Part shown: one piece after another, positions 10,282-22,749 of the stretch
Position numbering within the stretch: position 1 is the stretch's first letter
How the letters are laid out: each line of letters begins with the position of its first letter
Origin: Lactuca virosa
Taxonomy: Eukaryota; Streptophyta; Magnoliopsida; Asterales; Asteraceae
Length of the DNA: 64,000 bases
Assembly (NCBI GenBank): GCA_928212115.1
Contig: CAKMRJ010003334.1
Coordinates: 3,019,181 to 3,083,180 of the forward strand
Direction: 5' to 3'
The notes under the pieces: generated by a model
Told to the model about the DNA's origin: nothing
The model's input: the letters and a program-made list of their open reading frames with translations, nothing else
Database searches by the model: none
Program-made: the position numbers and the translations under genes

Positions 10282-13128
10282 GATCGTTCCATGTGAACGG
10301 TATCCCAGTACAGGTGTTGTTTGACTCAGGTGCCACTCGATCTTTTGTTTCCCTTGCACTTAGCAAGAGGTTTCCTGAGTCTTCGGACATGTTGGATTGC
10401 CCTTTAGAGGTAGAGATTGCCGATGACCGATCGGTGCGAGCATCAGCAGTTTTCAGAGATTACGTACTGAGGTTATTTGAGGAGCGCTACCTGGTAGACT
10501 TGGTTCCCAATCCGTTGCGTGGGAACAAGGTGATTATAGGCATGGACTGGTTGAGCCCTAATGGGGCGGTGATAGATTGCGCACAGCAGCTAGTGCGAGT
10601 TAGGACCCCAGGTGGGGGAGAGTTAGTGATCCATGGCGAGAGGCCACAGCGTGGACCCACAGTGTGTTCAGCAGCAAGGGCTAGGCGCTACCTACAGCAG
10701 GGCTGCGCCGGGTAGGTCGTGTATGTTATGGATACCCGGGAGGCGGGTAAGGAGACGGTGAGCGAGGTTCCGGTGGTGCGAGACTACGCGGATGTGTTCC
10801 CAGAGGAGCTTCCTGGGATACCTCCGGAGCGACAGGTGGAGTTCAGGATCGACTTAGCCCCTGGTGTGGCTCCGATAGCCAAGGCACCATATCGGTTGGC
10901 TCCTCCCGAGATGCAGGAGTTGTTTACGCAGCTGCAGGATCTGCTAGACAAAGGATTTATCAGGCCGAGCAGTTCGCCTTGGGGAGCCCCGATCCTATTT
11001 GTCAAGAAGAAGGACGGGTCGCATCGCATGTGCATAGACTACCGGGAGCTGAACAAGGTAACGGTGAAGAACCGTTACCCACTCCCGAGGATTGACGACC
11101 TCTTTGACCAGTTGCAGGGAGCATCTTGGTTCTCCAAGATCGATCTGCGCTCGGGTTATCACCAGATGAGGGTCAGAGAGGAGGATGTGCAGAAGACTGC
11201 GTTTCGGACTCGCTATGGCCACTACGAGTTCGTGGTGATGCCCTTCGGGCTCACCAATGCTCCTGCCGCGTTCATGGACCTCATGAACCGCGTATGTAGA
11301 CCGAAGATCGGTCCGTGATAGTTTTCATCGACGATATCTTGGTTTACTCCAAGATGCAGGTGGAGCACGAGGAGCATTTGAGAGAGGTGTTGGAGACTTT
11401 GCGGAGGGAGAACTTGTACGCCAAGTTCTCCAAGTGTGAGTTCTGGTTGCGCGAGGTGCAGTTTCTTGGGCACCTTGTCAACCAGAACGGTATTTTGGTC
11501 GACCCGGCCAAGGTAGAGGCCGTGATGAGATGGGAGGTTCCAAAGTCTCCATCTGAGATTCGGAGTTTCCTAGTATTAGCCGGCTACTATCAGAGATTCA
11601 TCCAGGATTTCTCCAAGATAGTCGTACCCTTGACGCGGCTGACGAAGAAGGCCGTAGTCTTTCGTTGGGGGCCTGAGCAGCAGGCAGCGTTTGAGACACT
11701 GAGACAGAGATTGTGCGAGGCGCCAATCTTGGCCCTTCCAGAGGGCGTAGAGGATTTTGTGGTGTACTGCGACGCATCTATTATGGTTTTGGGCACAGTA
11801 CTGATGCAGAGAGGACATGTCATCGCCTACGCTTCGAGGCAGTTGAAGCCTCACGAGGCGAACTACCCGACGCACGATTTGGAGTTGGGGGCGGTCGTCT
11901 TCGCCCTCAAGATATGGCGACATTACCTCTATGGGGTCTGTTGTACCATTTACACGGACCACAAGAGTTTGAGGTACCTCATGGATCAGCCGAACCTGAA
12001 CATGAGGCAGCGTCGGTGGTTGGACGTGGTGAAGGATTATAATTGCGAGATCCTTTACTACCCAGGGAAGGCCAATGTGGTGGTCGATGCGCTTAGCCAC
12101 CAGGCAGCGCCGATCCGAGACATTTGCATGCGGGTGACAGTAGTGACTCTACTATTGGAGCAGATCCGAGAGGCCCAGCGGGAGGCCATGAAGGAGGAAC
12201 ACCGGAAGAGCGAGCGTATAGTGGGTCAGGTTTACTCCTTCGACTATGATAGTCGAGGGTTATTGACACTACACCGCAGGGTGTCGGTTCCATACCACGG
12301 GGGTGTGCGCCAGGTTCAGATGGAGGAGGCGCACAAATCCCGATTCTCCATTCATCCCGGGGCGACGAAGATGTATAGGGATCTTCGTCTCGACTATTTG
12401 TGGCCCTGCATGAAACGGGATGTAGCATGGTATGTGGAGCGATGCTTGACCTGTAGGAAGGTCAAAGCCGAGCACCAGAGGCCACACGGCAAGATGCAAC
12501 CGTTGGATATTCCCCTGTGGAAGTGGGAAGATGTTACCATGGACTTCATCACCAAACTTCCCAGGACAGCGCGGGGAGTGGATTCCATATGGGTCATCGT
12601 GGATCGGTTGACCAAGAGTGCCCATTTCATACCGATCCAGGAGAGTATCTCGGCCGAGAAGTTGGCCGACATCTACATTCGAGAGGTGGTGGCTCGACAC
12701 GGAGTGCCAGTCTCCGTGATTTCTGACAGGGATGTACGGTTCACTTCCAGGTTCTGGAAGAAATTCCATGACGAGTTGGGTACTCGTCTGCACTTTAGCA
12801 CTTCATTTCACCCGCAGACAGATGGTCAGAGCGAGAGGACCATCCAGACTCTGGAGGATATGTTGCGGGCGTGTGTGTTAGACTCCGGTGGTAGTTGGGA
12901 TACTTACCTTCCATTGGCTGAGTTCGCGTACAACAACAGCTACCACGCGAGTATTGACCGTCCTCCCTTCGAGATGTTATACGGGAGGAAGTGCAGGACC
13001 CCGATATGTTGGGGTGAGGTTGGCCAGAGGGTCATGGGGAGCACCGAAGTGGTGCTCAAGACGACAGAGAAGATTCAACAGGTCCGGAGCAGGCTTCAGA
13101 CTGCTCAGAGTCGACAGAAAAGTTACCA
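10282..13128 (+). pseudogene. gypsy-1 pol: protease, RT, RNase H, integrase (broken)
   Basis: Protease has its active site LFDSGATRSF (DSG at 10323-10331). A TAG at 10713-10715 interrupts the linker to RT. RT includes the catalytic FIDD (11324-11335). Just before it about 4 nt are missing near 11303, shifting the frame. RNase H (YCDAS near 11765, YTDHKSL) and integrase follow, with an HHCC zinc region (about 12330-12460) and the D, D, E triad (MDFI near 12540, SDRD near 12722, SERT near 12832). At 13123-13128 the frame runs straight into LTR sequence, so the integrase C-terminus and any chromodomain are lost. All lesions are inactivating. Confidence 0.92.
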
Positions 13129-14083
13129 TAAGAGTAGATATCAGATTCTGACTGAGTGTTTTGTGGGGATTATAGCCGGAGGATTTCCGGAGCAGCAGCA
13201 GACAGAGATTTCCCGCACAGATTTTCAGCAGCTACTCGTACAAGGTGAGTTACCTTCCAGTAGCGGTGGGTCTACGGCCACAAAATCGGCCCACCAGTAG
13301 GAGTTGTATGTTAGATGATCGTCTTTGTGATATCATCTAGGTTTGCTACTACCTGATATGTTGTATGCTTGCATGATACGTTATATGTGATAGTAGTAGA
13401 GTTCGGTTGTTAGGACCGAAGGGTAGGTCAGGCACCCCAGATATGTCTGACAGTATGTGATGATATGTTTATATGCTGGCATGATATGTTATATGTGATA
13501 GTGGTAGTATGAGGGGAATAGTCCCCAAGTTCGGTTGTTAGGATCGAAGGGTAGTTCGGACACCCCAGATATGTCTGATAGTATGTTTATGTTATGATAT
13601 ATGTGATAGTAGCAGTAGGGGTGGAATAGTCCCCGAGGGTCGGTTGTTAGGACCGACGGGTAGGTCAGCACCCCAGAATGGCTTGACACGGGTAGGTCGG
13701 CACCCCAGAATGTCCGTACCGGGTAGGTCGGGCACCCCAGAATTGCCCGTCAGTATGTATGCTATATGATTGTATGGTATGTGGTACGATTGGGGGAACT
13801 CACTAAGCTTCGTGCTTACAGTTTTCAGTTTTGTTTCAGGTACCTCTTCAGCGAAGGGGAAGGAGCCGGCGCGGTAGCTGCACATCATACACACATTGGA
13901 TTCCGCATTATGAGATTTCTTGTGATTGTACTCTGATATTGTTACTACTTTTACGATATGATTTTCAGACATGAGATTATGGTTTTTACGAAATGATATG
14001 ACTTCATGATATTTTCTTATGAATGTTTTCTAAGTCGTTATATCAAAATCAAAATTTTTGGACTCGAAAAATGGGATGTTACA
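13129..14083 (+). repeat. gypsy-1 3' LTR, truncated by deletion
   Basis: It matches 7135-8114 of the 5' LTR and ends in the same GGGATGTTACA before the GCACT duplication. The first 1.26 kb, including promoter and TATA, are gone. The join to pol shares TTACC (13123-13127 and 7129-7133), a microhomology. It has one 30-bp unit fewer than the 5' LTR. Confidence 0.93.
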
Positions 14084-14088
14084 GCACT
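14084..14088. repeat. Target-site duplication GCACT, right copy (gypsy-1)
   Basis: Matches 5862-5866 exactly. The TR-GAG host sequence resumes with AGTAATTGATTTC, as in copy C. Confidence 0.9.
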
Positions 14089-14752
14089 AGTAATTGATTT
14101 CATTTTAGTCATGTCCGTCGTTACCATATTTTCGGTAATGACTAAGAAGATGAATGTATTCCGACCCTATTGGTCATATTGAATCGAGTCCGACTTGAGA
14201 AAAAGTCGGTGAAGTAAGTTAATTGGTTCAGAGAACCATGATCGATGTAGCATCCTACTTAAGTTAGGAGATTGAAGTAAAAGATAAATCGAAACGATCG
14301 ATAGAAGCATCACAGTCTTCAAGATCAAGCAGCTTATAGCTAGAAGTGCTACATGCTAGAATGTGATTATATTACTTATAACATGAATGAAGGTATCTTT
14401 CATGCTAGAGTCTGTCTCAAAGAGACCTGAGTCTAGCCATTGCATCATACGACGAAAGGTCATTAGAGCATGACCCATCGGTTTGTTACGATAGTCGAAG
14501 TAAAGACCTTATCTTAGGTTAAGTCAATTCTAGAAGGAGCAGGAGCCTCCAAAAGAGATTGAATTTAGAAGGAAGAGCAGGTTCATGATTGAGCACTAAC
14601 AACAGTCAAAAAGTCTAAGAGTTAGAAACTCAATAAAAAAGACATAAAATTTACGGTTATTACCTATGATGGGAAGGTAACGTGCGGAGCCATTATACAA
14701 TCCATGTTTTGTTGATGATTCTGGGACGTAATCATCCTAAGGGGGAGATAAT
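14089..14752 (+). other. TR-GAG copy A 3' non-coding region with polypurine tract
   Basis: No ORF of note. It is homologous to the post-gag non-coding part of copies B and C (reverse strand, about 24950-25380 and 31680-32350). It ends in a purine-rich tract (AAGGGGGAGATAAT, to 14752), the plus-strand primer site, followed at once by the LTR start TGTAACACCC. Confidence 0.75.
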
Positions 14753-17700
14753 TGTAACACCCGCAAGATAGGGATATATGCTTAAAGAATAATAGGATAA
14801 TTATTCTTCATGGCGAAAAATAGGTGTTTTCAAAAGAAGATTAATTAGGGAAAATAATCTAAATAAAATTCGTAGTATTCGTAAAAGCAAACTTGAGCAA
14901 ATAGGGAACATCCAAATCTAACTTCAAAAGGGGAAGTTATGATTTTTCGAAAGTTTCAGCATAGCTGTGTTAGCATAGAAACCAAAATTCAAATCGGTTG
15001 ATTGTTAGGAACAACAATCTAAACGCGAGTTGTATATCTCGTCAATACCTGTCTGTCGATATAAAGACAGTCGAGAACTGATGTCGTATGGAAGAGTTAT
15101 GATTTTTTCACAGACTTTAACAGTCTAAGCCCGTTAAAAATATAACTTTAAAAATAAAGTGAAAATTAGACGACAGAGTCTAAGCGAAAGTTGTAGATCT
15201 ACTCGATAGCTACATGTGGATATAAAGAATGTAGAAACGAAGTTCGCTTGAAGAAGATACAATATATTTTTACTTGTATTTGCATTGTAAGGATAAGTTT
15301 TCTGCAATTTTTATAAATAAAGAAAAATGTTGAAATTTATCTTATTTTAAAATTTCCTTACAATGGCATTTGTGAAAAATTGTTGCTTATATGTTTCCAT
15401 TGATACCAATATTGGAATATGAATTTGATTCTTTCGTTTGTGGTGGTGTCATAATTTACCAAATAAGGAAAGATTCTCATCACCCAAGTTTCAGTGGGAT
15501 AGAAACTTGGAATCATGCAACTCGTAGTGTGTGATGAATGAGAACCTTCATCTTTGGAAAATTAAGACTAATTCCTTGTTCACATATATATGTGAGTCAA
15601 GTGATGGACTAGGGTATCAGGTACACTGGGTGTGCACTAGTCAGGTCCACCACAGAGAACGATAAGACTATTCGTCATGATTTACTAAAGTTTAGTAAAT
15701 ATGGTTTTGCTTACAAGTTTAAGTATAATTCTGAAACTTTGGAAAAGTTTCAATGTATGGCGGAACGAATGAGAAGAATCAAATTGGGCAGAAATATAAA
15801 AGTTTCTCCAATCTGAAAAGATAGGAAAGTACTTGAGTATCGTGTTTTATGATCATCTTAATGATTATGAAAACCATGTCACAATTGATCCTTTAAGGAT
15901 ATCTTAGTGCATTTGTATGGCTAAGAAGAGGAATCGTGAATTGTTGAAATTGTTAAATCAAGAAGATGAGTCACACTTCGTTCCAAAACAAGTCTTAGAG
16001 TCATACTCCAAGATTGAGCCTTGAGTGACATATTCTTAAGAAAGGTTTATAACACTTATCAAATGTAGAGTAAAATGTTTTCTACTCTTGTACATTTGAA
16101 ATTGGTAAGTTGTGATGTTTTGGATAGAACAAAGACCAACTAAGGCCAATTATGTGAAGTGTTTGTCTTGATAAGAATCCGCATTAACTCTTAAATATTT
16201 GTTTTGTCAAGGAATGGTTCTTGACAGAGAATCTTATATGTCAAGAGGTCAGTGGGAGTCTTAAAGATCTTGAAAGTTTCAAGAACTAATCAAGAGTAAA
16301 CCTATTGTTAAACACTAGCACACGACTTGAGGTTTGTAACCTATCATGTTGACATATTCTTAATTTATGTGTATATTCCAGTTAAAGTTGACTATGCATG
16401 TGAGTTCTATGAGTTCTCAATTGTTTGCATAACAACCTGGAAGCAATGGTAGGCCTTTGTGCTACCAAGTGGCAAGAAATTACGATTGAACAAGTTCAAT
16501 CCATATGAGTTTGGATTTGTCACTAACCTTGTCTTTTGATTATGGTTTGACAAATTCACATGGATAGGAACGCATACACCATAAAATCTAAGTGTCATAA
16601 GGTTTCTCTCCGATTCATGAAAATGATGGTGAGGAAACGCTTTCACTAAATAGATTTTAAGTAGATAGCAGTTGTGATATTTGCATTCTCAAATTTGATT
16701 ATGATTACGGCATACCTTTTCATAATTCGAATTGTGAGGAATGGCAAAAATTCTAAACATTTGAGACTTATTGCTGTAAGTTATTAAATTGTTTAGACAC
16801 ACATGTGAGCTATCTAAGGAAAGGTGTATGAGTTTGAAAAGCCTAGATAAAGTCTTATCGAAGCATCTCGTATCATAAATCTGAACTTTGGTAATGAAAG
16901 TCAATAAGTATTGATTTCTAGAAGTCCAACTGATTTCTGGGTACATGTCAAAGCTAGTAGGAGCATAAATGTATGCTAGTAATTATTATGCTAGTGGGAG
17001 CATAATTATTATGTCAAGTGTTGCAAGTTAGCAATTTTAGTTATAGAAAACAAAAAGTTTCAATTCGCAAAGTTGCAGGATTTGAAAAGTTGTTTTGCTA
17101 TAATTAAGGGAGAGGAATTTATACTTCATTTCAATCTAAAAGCTTAGGTTGAGTTTTAATCAAATTTAGTCAAATATATATATGAATGTTATGTTGGAAT
17201 GGTTCAACATAAGGAAATTCTATATATAAAAATGTTAATTGCGTTCTCAAATTTTGATTATGATTACGGCATCCCTCTTCATAATTCGAATTATGAGAAA
17301 ATAGCAAATAGAAATATTATAGCAAAAGACTGATCAAGTATCATGTCTTTATGTTAGACATGATGAATCGCATCCCATATGCTTCGGGTATAGGATCGAT
17401 TGCATATGCTATAGTATTCTCGTGTTCTAATTTTTCCAAATGCCTAGGGCATTAAGAGGGAAAAGGGAATAGAACCGGATATGACTAAAATGGTTAAGCA
17501 ATTGTCAAGGACAATCTGAGGTTTACCAAAGATTGGTTGCTCATGGACAAATGGAAGTATATTTAAAATTTTGAAAAGGACCATATTGACATACTTTGAG
17601 AAGAGGTAACTCTTGTTCCTTACAATCCCTGAAGTAGTAGTAGCTATCAAGTAGAAGCTCTGCCAGTGTAGTTTCCTTACTTCTGTCAGGAAATCTCTAT

Positions 17701-18947
17701 AAGTTAAGTTGCACTCTAGAATTTTCAGTGTAACTTATATCAGTGATTCTAAATCGTTATACTGATTGATCTACATACGGGAGTAATGTCTAAGCTGGAT
17801 TTAGTGAGGTGTTTAAAGTGGGATTTCCAAACAGTATACTCTATATACCAAACAGACCCTACCTCCGATATAATCCTACCTGGTTATTCCTTACTTGATA
17901 GATCTTGATGTAAACCTTAAGATTATTGAGGAATTTAAACTATTATTTAAATAGTCTCCAAGATTATGAAACTAGGCTAAGACTTAGTGTTATACATTTA
18001 CGTCTTGAAAAAGTGTGAAGGCGACGTGCTGCCCTAACTTTGAGTCACCTAGTTCTGTCAGGTGAATGCATAGTTACTTTCAGCTTACACATAGATATGA
18101 AGTATTCTTAAATACTATACGTGCTTATATCTATGTTCTTGACATGTGTGTATACTATACGTACTTATATCTATGTTCTTGACATGTGTGTTATATGTGA
18201 TAAAGTGATATGATTTTACTTGTTCAAATAATTTTATCATATTTAAATTGCATTGGGGTAGTAAGGGTTTTAGGGAATAAAATAACGGTGAGAGGCCATG
18301 CATTGCCTATCTGTATTATTGGGACCAATCATCTAACAGAGTATATATGTTGACCACTGACTATTATAGGTAGTCCATTGGAACACCAGTTGGGTGTGTT
18401 AATGATCACACTTTTCTGGGAAAAGAAAAGATGTTCATTTGGGTACTCTATCCCCCTCAGGGTTGCCTTATTGATATATATTTCTACGTAACGCCCATAG
18501 TAATATTGTCTACTCACAGAGATCGTTTAGGACAGGTCCAACAAGATCATCACCTTAGGATCAGGCAGTGAGAATAAGGAGAATGGGTGATTGGGTTAAT
18601 TGTGTAAAATAAAATATACAACTATATTATTATGGGTTGAAAACCCTATGTGCTCACCAGGTTCCCCAACCTAACCCACTCAGTTTCTCTATATCACGGG
18701 TAATGGTTTGAAGGTACTTTATGATGATAGATTCAAGGAGTTTTAGGCCATTAGTGAAATAATTGTAAGGTTTGTAAAGTTTATGCTTATGTTTTGTATC
18801 AGTTATGGCATCCCAAGATTTTATTAATAAAACATGTCTTCAGAAATACTTTTATGGGACGACAAATTCTACAACTCAATAAATACTTTGTTTTCAAATA
18901 AGCATAAATAAAAATGTCTTTTCCACCGTAAAAATGGGGATGTCACA
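14753..18947 (+). repeat. TR-GAG copy A 3' LTR, enlarged by an insertion
   Basis: Starts TGTAACACCC after the polypurine tract and ends GGGGATGTCACA at 18947. At 4195 bp it is about 1.6 kb longer than the complete LTR at 29086-31654. Homology to the other LTRs holds for about 14753-15260 and again for about 17670-18947; the part between is foreign. Confidence 0.75.
15262..17665. other. Unclassified 2.4-kb AT-rich insertion within the LTR
   Basis: No long ORF. A block near 16685-16740 recurs near 17245-17300, an internal duplication. Phrases such as AGTGGGAG recur and some stretches read like decayed coding sequence, so an old Ty1/copia remnant is possible, but no domain is convincing. Borders are inferred from loss of LTR homology; no terminal repeats or duplication were found. 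Confidence 0.35.
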
Positions 18948-19046
18948 ATATCCATCAACTTCAATCGACTTAAAGACTCCTTAAGAGGTACGGTCCGAGG
19001 AAACCCTTGGATTATTGTGGTTTATAAATATTTGGATATCCCTGTT

Positions 19047-19170
19047 TGTGACATCCCCAAATTTATGGCCATTTTAAAACTTTTTATGTATGCTTTAAAA
19101 CAGAATTTATTTATGAAATGCCGAATTTGGTACCGTAAATTATTTCGAAGAAATATTTTTCATTAATATT
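19047..19170 (-). repeat. TR-GAG LTR 3' tip, minus orientation
   Basis: TGTGACATCCCCAAATTTA and the following 100 bp match the end of the LTR at 29086-29210. It breaks off at CATTAATATTA where the Mutator-like element begins. The 99 bp before it (18948-19046) show no recognised feature. Confidence 0.7.
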
Positions 19171-20029
19171 AGACAAAATTGCGTTTTTGGTCCATGTGGT
19201 TATCCAAAAATTGTGGATAAGGTCCATATTGTTTTCAAGTTGCATGGTTGGTCCAAAACATGAAACTTCTTGTGGTTTTGGTCCCTGGACTTAACTCCCG
19301 TCTATTTCCTTCCGTTTAGTGTAGCACGTGCTCTCCATGTGAGGGTAATTTCGTCCTTTCATATGTATTGCACATTACCGCCAATTGAAAGCTCTACAGG
19401 CTATTTGTGTATATCATCCCTAATTATCAGTTGGCTACTCTTATTCCTTCACCCACCTTTGACGACGTGAAGATAAAAAAAAACCCTAATCACAAACCCT
19501 TTTCCTGATCGAGCTTCAATCTGTTGTTGAAATTTCGCAAATGGTTCTCACAATGTGGTCCATCAGAGCGCACGGTGAAGAAATTGATACCAACCAAATT
19601 TATGGTAAGATGCTATGTATTTGATCACGTTCTTACACTTTTGAAATCTAAAAATCTGTTTTTTTGTTTTTTTTTTAAGCTGGACATCCCACCATGTTCA
19701 GTATTGAACTTCATCATGGTGGGAAGTTCACAAAGTTTCCAGGCATCAAGTATATTGAAGGGGTTGTAACATACATTGACGTGGTCGATATAGAAGAATT
19801 CTCAGTACACGAAATGGACTCCATCATGTTAGATTTAGGGTATGTTGTTCCACCTGTCATCTACTACGATTTCCGTTTGCCTAATGAGGGTTTGGATTTT
19901 GCACTAAGAGCTCTAGGTAATGATGATGATGTACGCAACCTATCAAAATATGTGAGTGAGAACAAACTGATAAAAGTGTACACAGAGCATGGAGAAACAA
20001 CGTTAGTTACCTATTTCATGTCCCCAAAT
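19171..20029 (+). mobile_element. Mutator-like element, 5' part, interrupted by an LTR
   Basis: Begins within a TR-GAG LTR with AGACAAAATTGCG followed by repeated TTTGGTCC phrases, typical of the long non-coding ends of Asteraceae MULEs. It continues into a transposase-type ORF with a PB1-like N-terminal domain. It is cut at 20030 by the start of a gypsy LTR. The 3' end was not found in the window. The 9 bp before it (TTAATATTA) would be the expected target duplication, unconfirmed. Confidence 0.6.
19541..20029 (+). pseudogene. MuDR-type transposase N-terminus, PB1-like domain
   Basis: Exon 1 is 19541-19604 (MVLTMWSIRAHG). A GT-AG intron (19605-19679) with a strong T-rich 3' end leads to exon 2 from 19680. 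The spliced frame reads GHPTMFSIELHHGGKF, followed by a region rich in IDVVDIEEFSVHE and YVVPPVIYYDF, the pattern of the PB1-like domain at the start of many Asteraceae MULE transposases. The zinc finger and DDE domain would follow but the gypsy LTR interrupts the frame at 20030. I see no internal stops in the surviving part. Confidence 0.7.
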
Positions 20030-22305
20030 TGTAGCACATTGTTCCTGGTATGTATTTTATTTAAGTATTGTGCATTTTTGGCCTAGGACTCGGCGAGTTG
20101 AAGGCCCAACTCGTCGAGTAGAAGCGGATTGGATACGGGATTTAAATGACGGACTCGTCGAGTCGGCCTCCAGACTCGACGAGTAGACTCTGACTGGACA
20201 AAACCTTAATCTAAGGGTTTGCACCCTATTTAAGCATCTCATTCAGCCACCCTTCGTCCCTATTGCTTCCAGAAACCCCCCATAGCAAACCCTAACTGTG
20301 TGTGTGAAGATCTAAAGGCATTTGTGGTGATTTTTGGTGATTTTGATCACAAGGAAGAAGGAAGGGCCTAGAGGGATCAAGAGAAGACCAATGGAGTTCA
20401 AGTTTGTGCATCATTTGCAGTTCCCAGAAGGTATAAAGTCGGTACCTTGCTTGTTCATTTGCTAGATCCCTTTTTGGGGAGATTTAGGGCTTTTATAAGC
20501 CATTCTTGGTGACCAACCATGATTGCAAGCATGGTTGGGGGTTGAGGCTTCAGATCTAGGTCCATGAAGGAGTTACAAGGCAGAAGGGCTGCTTTTGCAC
20601 CCATGGAAGCCCCCATGCAACTTAAGAGTCTCTTTTAGGGCCTTTTAGGCTCAAAGTCCCATGCATGCACGTAAAGTTCGTAACTTTACGTGCTAGATCG
20701 AGTTTAGGGACCTAGATCTATCTTTTGGACAAGAGTTGTACACCAGAAATCGAAGAAATAGCCTTGGACAGTATCTACTCGGCGAGTCGTTCTTGGGACT
20801 CGGCGAGTCCGAGGTTAGACTCCCCTTTTCTGTTATGGGTCAAAGAGACCCAGTGGAGTGCTGGAAAGGTTTTAGAGGGTCCAGGGGAGTGACCCAACGT
20901 ATTGGGCTAAGCCATAGTCCTGGAGTTCATAGGACTCGGCGAGTGCATGAACAGACTCGGCGAGTCCAAGGCAATCTCCCAACTCTTGAAGATGAACTCG
21001 ACGAGTTGTTTATATAACTCGGCGAGTCGAGGACGGGACTGGTTCTTAGGATGAGGATGAACTCGACGAGTTGTTCATACAACTCGACGAGTCGGATGAA
21101 GGTTCATTTGATGCTCGTATAGAAGGAGAACTCGTCGAGTCATTTCTAAACTCGACGAGTCATTTCTAAACTCGACGAGTAAAGACGTGGATGAGGACAG
21201 TTAAAAGGTTAGGGACTCGACGAGTTGGCGGCCCAACTCGGCGAGTCAGGTCAACTGGAAGTTGACTTTGACTTTGACTTTGACTTTGACTTGGTCAGGG
21301 GTAAAATAGTCATTTTACCCTAAGAGTAGATATCTGATTCTGACTGAGTGTTTTGTGGGGATTATAGCCGGAGGATTTCCGGAGCAGCAGCAGACAGAGA
21401 TTTCCCGCACAGATTATCAGCAGCTACTCGTACGAGGTGAGTTACCTTCCAGTAGCGGTGAGTCTACGGCCACAATGCCTGCCCACCAGTAGGAGTTATA
21501 TGTTAGATGATCGTCTTTGTGATATCATCTAGGTTTGCTACTACCTGATATTTTGTATGCTGGCATGATATGTTATATGTGATAGTAGTAGAGTTCGGTT
21601 GTTAGGACCGAAGGGTAGGTCAGGCACCCCAGATATGTCTGACAGTATGTGATGATATGTTTATATGCTGGCATGATATGTTATATGTGATAGTGGTAGT
21701 AGGAGGGGAATAGTCCCCAAGTTCGGTTGTTAGGACCGAAGGGTAGTTGGGACACCCCAGATATGTCTGACAGTATGTTTATGTTATGATATATGTGATA
21801 GTAGCAGTAGGGGTGGAATAGTTCCCGAGGGTCGGTTGTTAGGACCGACGGGTAGGTCAGCACCCCAGAATGGCTTGACATGGGTAGGTCGGCACCCCAG
21901 AATGGCCGTACCAGGTAGGTCGGCACCCCAGAATGGCCATACCGGGTAGGTCGGGCACCCCAGAATTGCCCGGCAGTATGTATGCTATATGATTGTATGG
22001 TATGTGGTACGATTGGGGGAACTCACTAAGCTTCGTGCTTACAGTTTACAGTTTGGTTTCAGGTACCTCTTCAGCGAAGGGGAAGGAGCTGGCACGGTAG
22101 CGGCACATCATACACACACGCATGGGTTTCCGCACTTGAGATATTCTGGGATTGTACTCTGACATGTTACTACTTTGTGATTTGGGTTTTCAGACATGAT
22201 ATATCGATTTGCGAAATGATATATTTTTACGTAGTTTTCTTATGAATGTTTCTATAATCAATTAATTAAAATGAAATTTTTGGACTCAAAATTTGGGATG
22301 TTACA
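20030..22305 (+). repeat. 5' LTR of a second gypsy-1-family element
   Basis: TGTAGCAC...GATGTTACA, 2276 bp, closely similar to 5867-8114 along its length, including the promoter palindromes, TATA (20227-20234), stem-loop repeats (near 21594, 21721 and 21832) and 30-bp units. A primer binding site follows, so it is a 5' LTR and not a solo LTR. Its left border interrupts the MULE transposase. Confidence 0.92.
20088..20234 (+). promoter_or_regulatory. LTR promoter: palindromes upstream of TATA
   Basis: ACTCGGCGAGT at 20088-20098 through ACTCGACGAGT at 20174-20184, then TATTTAAG at 20227-20234. The fourth palindrome is intact here whereas the gypsy-1 copy at 6011 has one change. Confidence 0.65.
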
Positions 22306-22749
22306 AGTTGGTATCAGAGCCTTGGTTTGAGGGATTCGGACACAACCTCGGGGGTGTCTGGACTCAAATCGAGGGATTAAAAGATTTTTACAAGAAAATG
22401 GTTTTCTAAAAGATAAGTTAAAAGAGATTGGAGAAAGAACAAAGTGTGTGATGTGCGCGACCGGCCGAGCTCAAGTAAGTATTCCCCAAAGTACCCATAC
22501 AAGTCTATGTTATGTTTACCAGTTTCAGTAGAACAGCATGCTAGAATAAGACTAAGGATCTAGGAATGATGCCTTATGTGCCTCCTTTATGTGTTTCAGC
22601 TTATGAGAATTGCATGCTAGTATTGAGTAGACAGTAGTAGGATATCCTGTTTAGGTTATGCCTGATAGTATGAGCTTAGCATTGTATACTAGTACAGTTT
22701 CCTGTTATGAGGATAGGATTGCTTGAGATCGTTCCCTTTTGTCTGAATG
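22306..22749 (+). other. Primer binding site and start of leader, element then lost
   Basis: TGGTATCAGAGCC starts at 22309. The next 330 bp match the gypsy-1 leader at 8115-8450, then similarity fades. No gag or pol follows; the element is cut off by copia-type sequence near 22750. Confidence 0.8.

Larger units (their letters stand above)
5867..14083 (+). mobile_element. gypsy-1: Ty3/gypsy retrotransposon, defective, with TSD
   Basis: Structure: 5' LTR 5867-8114, Met-tRNA primer binding site from 8118, leader with hairpin, gag 9005-10229, intron-like segment 10210-10281, protease, RT, RNase H and integrase to about 13128, then a truncated 3' LTR (13129-14083). GCACT flanks both ends. Integrase follows RT, as in Ty3/gypsy, and the sequence looks like the Tekay/Del group. 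The end of integrase, any chromodomain, the polypurine tract and the first 1.26 kb of the 3' LTR are deleted. Gag has a frameshift and pol a stop and a frameshift, so it cannot move by itself. Confidence 0.93.
5378..18947 (+). mobile_element. Gag-only gypsy element (TR-GAG, copy A), split by gypsy-1
   Basis: A gag remnant with a zinc knuckle (5411-5452) is followed by non-coding DNA (5504-5866, resuming at 14089), a polypurine tract and a TGTAACACCC...GATGTCACA LTR (14753-18947). The same order is found on the minus strand in two other copies (31655-33882 and 24923-28685), none of which has reverse transcriptase or integrase. Copy C carries the uninterrupted version of the gypsy-1 insertion site at about 32330-32352, which proves the split. 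The 5' LTR and start of gag are missing. Reading it as a non-autonomous family like plant TR-GAG elements is inference. Confidence 0.7.

Noticed and set aside
11576..12793. Long minus-strand ORFs (111-174 codons) opposite pol
   Set aside because: They mirror the RNase H and integrase coding sequence on the plus strand; GC-rich codons leave the opposite strand open by chance.
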